A stretch of DNA of 64,000 bases from NCBI RefSeq assembly GCF_027943255.1, contig NC_072894.1, positions 62,499,601-62,563,600 on the forward strand, written 5' to 3'. The notes beneath the pieces are model-generated. The model was not told the origin of the DNA and searched no databases. It saw only the letters and a list, made by a program, of their open reading frames with translations. This stretch comes from Anastrepha obliqua. Taxonomy: Eukaryota; Arthropoda; Insecta; Diptera; Tephritidae. This document shows positions 54,215 through 64,000 of the stretch, piece after piece. The translations under genes and the position numbers were made by a program. How positions within the stretch are numbered: the first letter of the stretch is position 1; each line of letters opens with the position of its first letter.

Positions 54215-54559
54215 TTAACAGTATTTGCGCATATAAATACTATACATACATATCTAAATATTCGTACATACATATATCAACAAATATAAAAAAGTGCACG
54301 GGCGTGAAGAAATAGCCAAAGAATTTGGGGGTAGTTGAATATAAGAGCACAACACTCTATTGGAATAATCCACTGGCCTTATTCGGAACTGGTTAGGTGC
54401 CTTATACTCGTAACAATGAACAATGGTCATCATTGGTACTTGCCTTCAACTTCCAATTATTTCCGCACCTATACACGGAATTAAATTTAAATACTAAAAT
54501 CTAAATATTATTATGTTTCTATTAGAATTTCAGATGCCTTTCTAACAAGGAACAGTTAA

Positions 54560-54860
54560 AAGTTTCTAACAATATTTTCCATTTCTACTTTATTGGTGTC
54601 CAGCTTAAAAAGTTGGACGATGACTTTATTCTGATTTTATGTCGTCACTCGGAAAAGTCATCAACATTTTTGTGGCACATCTTATTCTGCTGATTCCACA
54701 CCACAACAAACTTTTTTTGATTTTTGAACTACTTTTGCAGCGACGGCGTACGATAACTTCGGCCCTTTCAAATACGTGCATAAAAATACCGCCTCAAAAC
54801 GCTTCGCGTACTTCTCACTCATTTTTGTTTGGCTGTGTTTATGGGAAAGTTTCGAACGAC
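54560..54860 (-). pseudogene. Tc3-like transposase, N-terminal fragment
   Basis: The minus strand encodes MSEKYAKRFEAVFLCTYLKG, PKLSYAVAAKVVQKSKKVCC, stops, and a shifted RVTT.NQNKVIVQLF segment. This is the N-terminal helix-turn-helix region of the same Tc1/Tc3-like type as the relic at 40.2-41.1 kb. The rest of the transposase is absent. Confidence 0.6.
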
Positions 54861-54974
54861 ACTAACCTGAGTTAGCACTAGTGTCGTAGCCCTTGAGTGG
54901 GACTATTACGTAGTAAAAAGCAGAACGAAGTATATCTTGAAGTTCCAAGAAAAACCGGTTCTTTTCTTCAGACA

Positions 54975-55303
54975 CAGACTATATATATTATATAATTGGC
55001 GCGTACACCCTTTTTTGGATGTTTGGCCGAGCTCCTCCTCCTATTTGTGGCGTGCGTTTTGATGCTGTTCCACAAATGGAGGGACCTACGGTTTTAAGCC
55101 GTCTCCGAACAACAGACTTTTTTCATGAGGAGCTTTTTCATGGCAGAAATACACTCGGAGGTTTAGCCTTCCCTGCCGCGAGGTGACCGCTATTAGAAAA
55201 AACTTTTTCTTAAATTTGGTGCTTCACCCAGATTCGAGTCTACGTTCTCTCTGAATTACGAATGTTAGTCACGCACCAACCCATTCGGCTACGGCGGTCG
55301 CCG
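54975..55303 (-). repeat. tRNA-derived SINE, copy 9 (full length)
   Basis: Most complete copy. The minus strand starts GGCGACCGCCGTAGCCGAAT, with A-box TAGCCGAATGGGTTGG near 55277-55292 and B-box-like GACTCGAATCTGG near 55230. The body has the family landmarks and it ends in a TATATAATATATATA tail at about 54980. The head includes a long variable-arm-like insert (CAGAGAGAACG) between the anticodon arm and B-box, as in class II tRNAs. I could not identify a clear target duplication. Confidence 0.85.
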
Positions 55304-55339
55304 TAGTAAATAATATAAGTCAATCAATTGAATATTCGC

Positions 55340-56035
55340 CGTTGCAGTTTACAACCTCTTCCCACCTCTCGGCGAATTTGTTGATGCCGTTCCGCCAAAA
55401 ATCGCCTGGTCTGGTATCAAAGAAGTTGCTGAGCCAGTTTTTAAAAACCTCCTTGTAATGCCGGAAGGTAGCGCCATTCATATGGTTTGACAAGGAGCGG
55501 AAACTATGATAATCGGACGGTGCATAGTCCGGAGAACACGGCGGCTCCTAAAGGACCTCCCATTCGAGCGCTTGAAGTGCGGCTTTGACAATTTGTGAAA
55601 TCTGGGGCTTGGCGTCGTCCTGAAGGAGTATGGTTTGACAATGTCGATGAGATTTTTTTAGTTGAATAGCCTCATTCACGTGGTATTGCTGGGCAATGTA
55701 GTGCTCCTTGTCGAACGTGGCATTCTTTTCGAGCATTTCCCAGTGTACCATACCCTACATTTTTCATTTTTCATTGTCATTTGTCATCTTCTGTGGTACA
55801 AAAGCTCTGTTTATGACTGCGTGTTGCTGGATTCCGGGCGAGATGCTGAGAAGCAATTTGAATTTGAATTTCCATCGCGGGACGTGTCATCGACGTCAAA
55901 CTTGCCATTTTTGAACTTTGCAAACCATTCCCGTGCTGTAGACTCGGGCTATTTCGGTTGCTTTTTGACCTCGATTAAGAGCAAAAAAGAGCAGGTGTCG
56001 ATTTTTGCCTCCTGGATATTCCGTTTCTAAGCCCC
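55340..56035 (-). pseudogene. Mariner-like transposase (family M6), internally deleted
   Basis: At 56035-55800 the N-terminal region is readable in shifted frames (HLLFFALNRGQKATEIARVY; REWFAKFKNGKFDVDDTSRD). At 55751-55345 comes MVHWEMLEKNATFDKEHYIA, TILLQDDAKPQISQIVKAAL, EWEVL, stop, then a YSPDLAPSDYH-like CSPDYAPSDYHSFRSLSNHM and DFWRNGINKFAERWEEVV. The first catalytic Asp region is deleted; the second reads QDDA and the third is kept. The frame is broken by a stop after EWEVL. Confidence 0.8.
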
Positions 56036-56457
56036 AAAACTAATAAATAATAAATTAACTGAAAAATACAATTAACATAGTTTTGTAGAGCAGAAAGAGT
56101 GTTCTATCGAATGAATACTTACCCTTTGCAAAAGAGCAAACCAATCGTTGTAAAATAAAAGAAAATGTGAAATCGCTATGACCTATTCCCCAACCGAGTA
56201 TATACCGGAAATGAAGAAGGGGGATCTAACGCAATGGCTAATAAACGCATTTGCATGTTGCTTTTCTAACTGACATCGAAAAATAGTCAAAATGTCTTCC
56301 TTAGCCAATCTAGTGGTACAGATCCTCTAGAAATTCTAAGAAGATCATATAAGTTTTTAGAGAGATCAGGGCAAGCCTTCCAGACAGCATCGAAATGGAC
56401 TAAGAGTCTGAGTGTGTTGCTGCTTTCATCCAAACTACTCCAAAAATGTGTATATGC
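56036..56457. other. No recognised gene
   Basis: Nothing supported. Confidence 0.5.
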
Positions 56458-56607
56458 ATGATGTTTTAGCTATTATCTTTTTAAACAGTTGGTTTAAATA
56501 GCTGCTTCGTGTTTTGTTTCACTGTCAGACATCTTCAGTTTGGTCTATAATTTAACCATGAAACGACTTACAAACGAATAACGCTTGCAAATCATTGAAT
56601 TTTATTA

Positions 56608-57892
56608 ATAGGACTATGAATAAGTTCGTGCGGTTTTTTTTCGAAATTTGAAACTTTATTGACGTAAAATGGTTACAAATTTAATATTCAAAGTATTGTC
56701 CATCGCTTACTACTACTTTTTCCCATCTTTCTGGCAATTCACGGATTCCCTTTGTGAAAAATTCGGTCGGTTTTGCCGCAATCCACGAATCGATCCATTT
56801 TTTGACTTCATCGTAATTACGGAAGTGCTGGTCAGCCAGGCCATGTTGCATCGATCGGAAGAGATAGTAATCGGATGGCGCAGGGTCTGGACTATACGGC
56901 GGGTGGGGTAGGACATCCCATTTGAGCGTTTCTAAGTATGTTTTGACCACTTGTGCAACATGTGGCCGAGCATTGTCATGTTGCAAAATAACTTTGTCGT
57001 GTCTATCGGCGTATTGCGGCCGTTTTTCTCGCAGTGCTCGGCTCAAACGCATCAATTGTCGTCGGTAGACATCCCCCGTAATCGTTTCATTCGGTTTCAG
57101 TAGCTCATAATACACAACACCCAGCTGGTCCCACCAGATACACAGCATAACCTTCAGGCCATGAATATTCTGCGCCGACGTCGATGTTGAAGCATGGCCA
57201 GGGTATCCATACGTTGCCCGACGTTTTGCATTGTCGTAATGGACCCACTTTTCATCGCCAGTCACAATTCGATGCAAAAAACCCTTTCTTTTGTGCCGTT
57301 GAAGCAGTTGTTCGCATGCCATAAAACGGCGTTCAACGTCTCTTGGCTTCAATTCATACGGCACCCAATGGCCTACCTTTCGGATCATTCCCATGGCTTT
57401 TAAACGTTTGGAAATGGTTGATTGATCAACTCCCAAAGTTTTTGCAACCTCTTCTTGCGTTTGAGCCGGATCTTGATCGAGCAATTCCTCCAATTCGGTA
57501 TCCATGAACTTTGGCGGCGCACCCTCGCGTTCTTCGTCTTCCAAGCCAAAATCACCACTTTTAAAGCGTGCAAACCACTTCTGGCACGTTCGCCCAGCTA
57601 GAGCATGCTCACCATAAACTTCCACCAAGATACGATGACTTTCGGCTGCTTTTTTCTTCATATTAAAATAATGAAGAAGAATTCCCCGCAAAAACACATT
57701 ATTTGGCACGAAATTCGACATTTTCAAGTGTGGTAAAAATATTGTTGTTTACGCTTCAAATAAAAAACTTATACTGACGTTTGTGCCTTACGACAGTAGC
57801 TCTCCAATGAATGTTTGGAAATGTGGATCGATGGAATAATAATCAAGTTACGCCATCTGTTGTAAAACCGCACGAACTTATTCATAGTCCAT
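56608..57892 (-). mobile_element. Mariner (mauritiana-type), family M2, copy b, inserted in a rosa-like element
   Basis: 1,285 bp with TA at 56606-56607 and 57893-57894. The right end on the minus strand is ATGGACTATGAATAAGTTCG and the left ATAGGACTATGAATAAGTTC, the same asymmetry as copy a at 19.4 kb. The host sequence on both sides can be rejoined to a reading frame (EFY then YKNACSV) that agrees with the R1 copy at 10 kb. Confidence 0.96.
56681..57721 (-). CDS. Mariner transposase (DD34D, mauritiana-like), full-length open frame (346 aa)
   Basis: I start at 57721 (MSNFVPNNVFLRGILLHYFN), the family start; two codons further upstream are also open. The domains are a first helix-turn-helix (residues about 10-50), a second (about 85-112, EEVAKTLGVDQSTISKRLKA), the WVPYEL linker (119-124), catalytic D156 (TGDEKW), D249 (HDNARPH) and D284 (APSDYYLF). 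D249 and D284 are 34 residues apart. Length and Asp positions agree with Mos1-type transposases. Relative to copy a it has G43, A165 and P280. The last lies in the otherwise invariant YSPDLAP motif, so activity is doubtful although the frame is complete. Confidence 0.95.
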   Translation of the reverse strand: MSNFVPNNVFLRGILLHYFNMKKKAAESHRILVEVYGEHALAGRTCQKWFARFKSGDFGLEDEEREGAPPKFMDTELEELLDQDPAQTQEEVAKTLGVDQSTISKRLKAMGMIRKVGHWVPYELKPRDVERRFMACEQLLQRHKRKGFLHRIVTGDEKWVHYDNAKRRATYGYPGHASTSTSAQNIHGLKVMLCIWWDQLGVVYYELLKPNETITGDVYRRQLMRLSRALREKRPQYADRHDKVILQHDNARPHVAQVVKTYLETLKWDVLPHPPYSPDPAPSDYYLFRSMQHGLADQHFRNYDEVKKWIDSWIAAKPTEFFTKGIRELPERWEKVVVSDGQYFEY

Positions 57893-59033
57893 TATAAGAA
57901 TGCGTGTTCTGTTAAGAAAGTTTATCGCGCGTTTTTTTCATTTTATGGTCAGCTTAATCGACCCACTGAAGCGGCTATTCGAGCTATTGTGACTAAATTT
58001 AAAACCAAATTTACATTATTGGACATCAAACCACCAACACGCTTACGTAGAGTGCGAACTGAAGAAAATATCGCAGCTGTATCGGCCAGTGTTAATGATG
58101 ACCATCAATTATCGATTCGTCGCCGTTTGCAGCAATTGGGCCTCTGTTACTCAACAACGTGGAAAATTTCGCGAAAGGATTTAGGTGTGAGGCCTTTCAA
58201 AATACAGCTGGTGCAAGAATTGAAGCCGAACGACCTACCGCAACGCAGAATTTTTGGTGAATGGGCTCTTGGAAAGTTGGCCGAAGATCCACTTTTTTAT
58301 CGAAAAATTGTTGTCAGCGACGAATCTCATTTTTGGGTCGATGGGTTCGTAAATAAGCAGAATTGTCGATTTTGGAGTGAAGATCAGCCAGAAGAATTGC
58401 AAGAGCTAGCAATGTATCCAGAAAAGGTCACAGTTTGGTGCGGATTATGGGCTGGAGGCATCATTGGACCGTACTTCTTCAAAGATGCTGCAAATCGTAA
58501 CGTAACTGTGAGTGGTGAGCGCTACTGTGAAATGATATCCAACTTTTTTTTGCCCAAAATGCAAGAGCTTGACTTGCATGACATGCGGTTTCAGCAAGAC
58601 GGTGCCACATGCCACACAACACGCGTAACAATGGACTTGTTGAGAGGCGAGTTCGGTGAACATTTTATTTAACGTTCGAGACCTGTCAATTGGCCACCCA
58701 GATCGTGTGCCTTTAGATTAGTTTTTGTGGGGCTATGTTAAAGCTCATGTCTATTCAAACAAGCCTGCTTCAATTAACTTATTGGAAGACAACATGAAGG
58801 CATTTATATTATATTTGAGATACCGGGCGAAACATTGGAAAGAGTATGCTAAAATTGGACTAAGCGGATGGACCATTTGAAGCGCAGTCGCGGTCAACAT
58901 TTGCATGAAATAATCTACAAACATTAAATTATATGGACTGTACTATCGATTTAAATAAAAATTGTATGAATTTTTCTTAATTTTACTTGTGTTTTTTTGA
59001 AAAACTTTCCTATAGCTCTGAAAAAATCACCCT

Positions 59034-60489
59034 TTACTTTGATTTTTGGAATTTCTGATTGAATTAAATTGCGTAAAAAAATGTATGTTTTTAATAAAAT
59101 ATGAATTTTTTTCTTTTATACTATAGAATACTAAACCTTCCTTTAGGAAGACCTCATTTAAAATTCAGAGACATTTATGTAGAATTGTCATATAAAAGGA
59201 AATAAGAATTTGATACTATGAAAGAATTATATAATTTCATTTCTCTTTATGGTATTGTTATTGACTTCAAAAGAATTTACTTTTTGGAGATGTTGCCCGA
59301 AGAACGAAAAAAATATTGTAAATGCGGAGAAGTGGAAACCCACCTAATAAACCAATATACCTAAACGTAGCGTTTTACTGCGGGCAATTGTAGTCATAAG
59401 GTCTGCTGACTTCAGCTCACATCAAGTTCAAATATATGCATCTGTGTAAATGTCACCGGGAATGAAAATGAAAATGTATTTGACAATCCTTTCGAATTGA
59501 AAGTTGGTTAATTTGTGGGCGTGCCCAATTCAAATTAAAAGGGCGTTTCGCAATCAAACCCTCGATGCAGACGCGCTGTAATATAAATGCTTACCAATAC
59601 CTATACACATACTTTTGTAAATGCAAATATGCACTCATACTTATCAAATTTACTTACACATACATATTTGGATATTACTTAACGCATTTGAGCAAGAAAG
59701 ACTTAGTTATTGAGTCTGCAGCAGCAACAGTTATTGTAGAAAACCACAGCGGTCGCAGACATCGCTGGTGTGGGCGCTGCATCCCTTGTAATCAAATCCG
59801 ATGAAGTTTTTTAATATCTACGTAGTTCGCTTAGAAACAGACGACGGTTGAACGTGTATTTAATAAAGGTGAGCTTAGTGCTTCGGCAATTTAGTATTTG
59901 TACTAGGGATGGCAATATTAGCGGAAAATTTTAGTCACGCGTTTTCGGGATGTTTTTAAAGTAGACCCGGGGTCATATTGGACCGTCACTTTCTTAAAAT
60001 GAATAAAAGTTTAATAATTGAATTGAATGAAATAAAATCATTTGAAATTTGAGATAAACTAATTTTAAAAATTGTGTGTGCTTTGTGCATATTTACTATT
60101 AGAGAGAAATCTTAAAGTAATACGTTTTTCAAATTGTATTTAAAAAGCAATGTGACTCAGGAATGCATACTTCACCAGTCAGAATAAAATGCAAGCATGA
60201 ATCAATATAAAAAATTCTTAAGCAAAAATTAACATAAGGACATACAGAAATATTTATTCTACTTCATAAAATGAAGTATTAGAATATTACAAGTTTTCCG
60301 CGTGAATTGATTTAATAAATTATGAAACTTTTTCTTTAAACTTTCTCTTTGGTTTATATTAGTGATGCAATGACTTCATTCATTTAACTCTTCTTTGCAA
60401 AAAAGGCTCATACTTATTATTGGAATTAGGATCAAGGTCATTTAATTCTTTCAATAATTTTCGTAACTAAAATCGTAATTAGAAAAAGT
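59034..60489. other. No recognised gene
   Basis: 1.45 kb of AT-rich DNA with ACAT-type patches near 59600-59670. No domain-like frame or inverted repeat recognised. Confidence 0.55.
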
Positions 60490-60895
60490 GTATTATGTTT
60501 TATTCTTCTTCTTCTTGATTGGCGCAATAACCGCTTACGCGATTTTGGCCGAGTTTTACAAATCGCGCCAGTATTTTTTTCTCGTGCTAATCGACGCCAG
60601 TTGGAAACATCAATTGAAGCCAAGTCCTCCTGCACCTGATCTCTCAATCACAGAGGAGGCCTTCTACTGATACCACCTAGGAATAGAGTTTCAGAGCTGG
60701 AGCGTTTGTTTCCATTTGGACGACATGACCAATGTAGCCGCTGGATCTTTATTCGCTGCGCTACGCTCGCTTAACACGCTCATTGTTCCATTTCCTGCGA
60801 TACTCGCCATCACAACCTGCAAAGGACCAAAAATCTGCCGCATAATCTTTCTCTTAACCACTCTAAAGGACGCCTCATCGGATATTGATAATGAT
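60490..60895 (-). pseudogene. Non-LTR retrotransposon C-terminal fragment, copy 1
   Basis: In shifted minus-strand frames there is sequence matching the 63-kb copy (IMRQIFGPLQ..., GDGEYRRKWNN-like, RIKIQRLHWSCRPN-like) between about 60890 and 60690. It ends with DQVQEDLASIDVSNWRRLAR near 60640-60580. This is the common C-terminus of endonuclease/reverse-transcriptase type non-LTR elements. No catalytic motif remains. Confidence 0.65.
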
Positions 60896-61903
60896 GATTA
60901 AGTTTTATTGCTTCGAACAGTAGTTGTAACGCTACATCGCACTTTTGTATATAAATTAATTTTTCAAGAGCATAAATCATCAATAAATATTTAATTTAAG
61001 CCGAGTTTCTTGGAAATTGAAAAGCTGCCAACGTAATAAAATTTTTTATGAGGTGTTTATTTGTTTGAATTTAATATTTAACATTTTTCGTCATCCCGGG
61101 GCGGGAGGCGTGATTGACAACCCTAATATACACCAAAGCTGGCTGATGTGCAAGAATTTACTGCACTCACTGGCAAAATACCGATGACAAACTCATTAAC
61201 TGAAAAACAAACCGGAGATTAAGTTGGCTGCCTGAGTGTCAAGTTAAACTCAAATACACTCGCAGTGTAGTTTAAGCAAAAGCACGAATACAGACTCAAT
61301 CGGCAGCAAATAAATAAATGCAACCAAAGTCCGATAAAGTGAACACATACAGATACGAGTAGGCGGACGACTTTAGCTGCTGCAGAGCAAATAGGCAAAT
61401 GTTGTAAAAGGCATGTATGTATGTGTATGTGCTCGTATCGGTAGATGGACTTCGGAAAGTCTAAGTTAACTGCGTTGACAGTAAATACTCAACGCAGGCA
61501 GATAGACTATCCACAAATTTTCGTTTATTTTTCAGACAACCCAACCTATGTTCTGTAAATGTGACTTTGCATATGTATGCATGTTGGTGTGTGACAATTA
61601 TGAAAGCTAGACAACTTACATTGGAAAATGCTTGATGTCAAATTCGTACACTATGTAAGTATGTAACTTCGCCAGTGCACGCATTGGTCACAATAATTAA
61701 ATTGTTATTGATTTAGTATTTTACTTAGGAAAATCTGCGATGTACGGCACGATTGCCTTAGATGGAGCTGATGGGCCAAAATTCGTCTCCTATATAATAT
61801 ACAAAATACCTTCAAAGTGTTACCAAAGATACTTAGAACAGTTGAATCCAAATTTCATTGACCAGGAGCAATAGCAAATACTATTACTGCATATGAATAT
61901 ATA
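60896..61903. other. No recognised gene
   Basis: Contains ATGT-rich patches near 61413-61430. Nothing coding recognised. Confidence 0.55.
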
Positions 61904-62880
61904 CGAGGTGTGTTCAAAAAGTATCGCGAATTTTGTGTGTTCTCAAAAATTATTTATTTATTCATTAATATCTATTTTGTCTCCTTCAAAGTAATCCCTA
62001 TGAGATATTATGCACTTGTGCCAACGTTCTTTCCAATCTTCAAAGCACTTCAAAAAACCATTTTTTTATCTTGTTCAGCTGCTCTTTCGGTGCCGTCTTT
62101 ATCTCGTCAATCGTAGCGTCGTCCTTTCATGTGCCTCTTCAGTTTCGGGAACAAGAAAAAGTCACAGGGGGCTAGATCTGCGGAATACGGTGGCTGTGGC
62201 ATCATTAGTGTGTTGTTTTTGGCCAAAAAGTCGCGCACAAGCAACGATGTGTAAGCAGGGGCGTTATCGTGATGCAGGAGCCAATTTTTGTTCTTCCACA
62301 AATCCGGGCGTTTCTGGCGGATTGCTTCGCGCAAATTACGCATAACTTGCAGGTATAATTCCTTATTGACCGTTTTACCCGGTGGTAAGAACTCATGATG
62401 CACAATGAAAATGATACCCCTGCAATCGAAGAAAACGGTAAACAAAACTTTTACATTCAACCGAACTTGGCGCGCTTTTTTCGGTCTTGGTTCGTGCGGC
62501 AGCTTCCATTGAGATGATTGAGCTTTGGTTTCCACGTCATAACCATAAACCCACGATTCGTCACCAGTTATGACCCTCTGGAGCAAATTTGGGTCGTCGC
62601 GGACAGAGTCCAACATCACATTAGCAATGTTCACGCGATGCTGCTTTTGGTCGAAATAGAGCAGTTTTGGTACGAATTTTGCGGCGACCCGTCTCATGCC
62701 CAAATCATTCAACAAAATTGAATGGCACGAGCCAATCGATATGTCTAGGTCCTAAGCAACTTCTGTTACGGTGATTCGACGATTGGCCAATACTATTTTC
62801 TTCACTTCATCAATTTTTTCGTCTGTTGTTGAAGTGTTCGGGCGTCCGAATTGAATAGGTGAAAATCGCAGTCGAGCCGA
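61904..62880 (-). pseudogene. Mariner-like element (family M7) with near-complete transposase
   Basis: The right terminus CGAGGTGTGTTCAAAAAGTA lies at 61904 after TA (61902-61903). The minus strand reads GRPNTSTTDEKIDEVKKIVL near 62850, then EVA, stop, DLDISIGSC, and from 62715 MLNDLGMRRVAAKFVPKLL. Catalytic motifs are ITGDESWVYGYD, HHDNAPAYTSLLVRDFL and ADLAPCDFFLF; the last two Asp are 34 apart. A 4-residue insertion (GIIFIVHHEF) interrupts a conserved block. A frameshift after KGRRYD (about 62107) precedes the C-terminus, which continues as DEIKT, CFEDWKERWHKCII and DYFEGD. The N-terminal about 60 residues and the left terminus are missing. Confidence 0.85.
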
Positions 62881-62974
62881 AACACGAGCAAGCAAAGCAG
62901 CTGTCAACAATTAACTGAACTTTGAGGAAAAAAAATCAAACGTTGATTCCAAAATGTTCACCAATCAAGTGCAC

Positions 62975-63255
62975 GCGACGCTTACGTAAAGGAGGCCTTC
63001 CATTTCCTTTGCTACCACCAATCGGTACCGCATCGAGCCCTTTCAGAGCTGGGCGTTTGTTTCCATTCGGATGACGTGACCCAGCCAAAGTAGCCGCTGG
63101 ATCTTTATTCGCTGCGCTATGTCTATGCCGTCGTCAAGCTCATACAGCTCATCATTCCATCGCCTGCGATACTCGCCATCACCAGCGTGTAAAGGCCCAA
63201 AAATCTTCCAAAGAATCTTTCTCTCAAAAACTCCAAGGGACGCCTCATTTCATCA
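62975..63255 (-). pseudogene. Non-LTR retrotransposon C-terminal fragment, copy 2
   Basis: Read in shifting minus-strand frames: RILWKIFGPLHAGDGEYRRR near 63220-63170, WNDELYELDDGIDIAQRIKI near 63165-63105, QRLLWLGHVIRMETN near 63100-63055 and GLDAVPIGGSKGNGRP near 63035-62990. Same family as the fragment at 60.5-60.9 kb. The mariner relic M7 lies between the two. Confidence 0.7.
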
Positions 63256-64000
63256 TATAGGGTTTTTATTAGAATGCTAATAGAACAAGACTAACTGGCT
63301 AACTGCCCCTATGTAAATCGGCTACCTCATCTGCGAATAGCTACCACATTTCCTCTTTTCAAATGTATTATATATATTTAGTTATACCAATTTGTTTTTG
63401 TATAGTATGCGTGACAGCGGGATTACGAATTACAATTTAACTACACTGCGTTATAAATTCCGCCCATTGCCGGAAATATAATTCCATATTTGAAGGGTTT
63501 ATTGAGTTGGGCGTCATCGTTATGACACATACACACACATGCATGAATACTTTCCTACACAGTCCTCGTTGCTAGTGGTGGTTGGTTAGCTGATTGCAGA
63601 TGACAACCGGTTGCTGCGTAGCTGGGCCCCTTGGTTGGTTGGTCGGTTAGTTAATTGCTTCTCGCCAGTTGGTTGTTAGGTAGCTTTTCTTGGCGACTAT
63701 GTGATCGTGAGTATAATGAGCTAAGCCATTTTGGTCAGTGACTTTTCAAGTCATGTTTAAATAAAAGAAAATAATGCTAAAACAAGAAAAAATTTATATA
63801 AAATCAAGCTTTGTGTGTATTACTTTTGAAGTAGAGATGACTCGTTTATATACGTAGATGAGTTAAGACAATGTCCGCATCCCGGAATTCCTGAAGTGAA
63901 TTTTCCGTGAATGATAATTAATTTTTTTTACGACTTTAATTTCATTTCAGTCATTTATTATTATCGTTTAGAAATTAATTTTGCTAATATTATTAGATTT
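63256..64000. other. No recognised gene; GGTT-rich low-complexity stretch
   Basis: 63575-63680 is rich in GGTTGGTTAG-type repeats. No coding or transposon similarity recognised. Confidence 0.55.

Larger units (their letters stand above)
56558..58935 (+). pseudogene. Rosa-like DD41D transposase (R1), interrupted by mariner
   Basis: The start is at 56558 (MKRLTNE, stop, RLQIIEFY). After the mariner the frame resumes near 57895 (KNACSVKKVYRAFFSFYGQL, NRPTEAAIRAIVTKF), then RTEENIAAVSASV, RRRLQQLGL and KDLGVRPFKIQLVQELKPND. The catalytic region has VVSDESHFWVDG, GLWAGGIIGPYFF and RFQQDGATCHTTR. A stop at 58670 (EHFI) is followed by a decayed third catalytic region (small deletion after PPRSC) and a shifted C-terminus ending HLHEIIYKH. 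Inactive even without the mariner, because of the early stop and the C-terminal damage. Confidence 0.88.
56458..59033 (+). mobile_element. Rosa-like element, family R1, split by a mariner insertion
   Basis: The left end near 56458 (TGATGTTTTAGCTATTATCT) and right end near 59033 (minus strand GGGTGATTTTTTCAGAGCTA) match the R1 copy at 10 kb. A 1,285-bp mariner with its TA duplication sits at 56,608-57,892. Removing it gives an element of about 1,290 bp with a continuous N-terminus. Its left flank is too degenerate to confirm a TA. Confidence 0.88.

Overview
The window looks like a repeat-dominated intronic or intergenic stretch of an insect genome, most likely a true fruit fly (Tephritidae). 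The evidence is an AT-rich background with 60-nt introns, many relics of Tc1/mariner elements, and above all a dominance of transposases with catalytic spacing DD41D, the signature described for the 'rosa' family of Ceratitis rosa. The taxon is an inference from repeat content. I see no bacterial genes, operons, CRISPR arrays or rRNA.

Almost all recognisable coding sequence belongs to mobile elements. DD41D (rosa-like) elements: about 9.98-11.17, 13.8-14.3, 15.9-16.4, 18.3-18.9, 22.0-22.9, 24.2-24.7, 26.6-26.9, 29.4-30.0, 33.3-33.7, 36.2-36.5, 38.8-40.2 (complete, open frame), 43.3-45.0, 52.3-52.7 and 56.5-59.0 kb. DD34D mariners: 5.8-6.6, 19.4-20.7, 25.1-26.0, 30.8-31.6, 48.0-48.7, 53.4-54.1, 55.3-56.0, 56.6-57.9 and 61.9-62.9 kb. 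Tc1/Tc3-like relics: 16.8-17.3, 38.6-41.2, 42.3-43.1 and 54.6-54.9 kb. Other DNA elements are a pogo/Tigger-like element (2.7-4.8 kb), a hAT/BED relic (9.6-10.0 kb), two TTAA-flanked piggyBac-type short elements (46.6-47.1, 49.1-49.7 kb) and a long-inverted-repeat MITE (8.55-9.01 kb). Retroelements are 3' fragments of non-LTR elements (0-1.9, 6.8-7.1, 14.3-15.2, 22.9-23.2, 27.1-27.8, 28.3-28.9, 45.0-46.5, 50.9, 60.5-60.9, 63.0-63.3 kb) and at least nine copies of a tRNA-derived SINE.

Several insertions are nested, which gives a relative chronology: a SINE with a 13-bp target duplication inside a non-LTR element that itself interrupts another; a mariner inside a rosa-like element with an exact TA duplication; and a rosa-like element in a SINE fragment inside a Tc1-like element.

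Host-gene signal is slight and all on the minus strand: a 110-nt coiled-coil exon with clean splice sites (13,352-13,461), a possible terminal exon (about 16,463-16,554), and a spliced, frameshifted gene for a Cys-rich protein at 11.2-12.1 kb that may itself be of transposon origin. No single novel cellular system is evident. The most notable content is the variety of DD41D elements, with an apparently intact source copy and its deletion derivative side by side.
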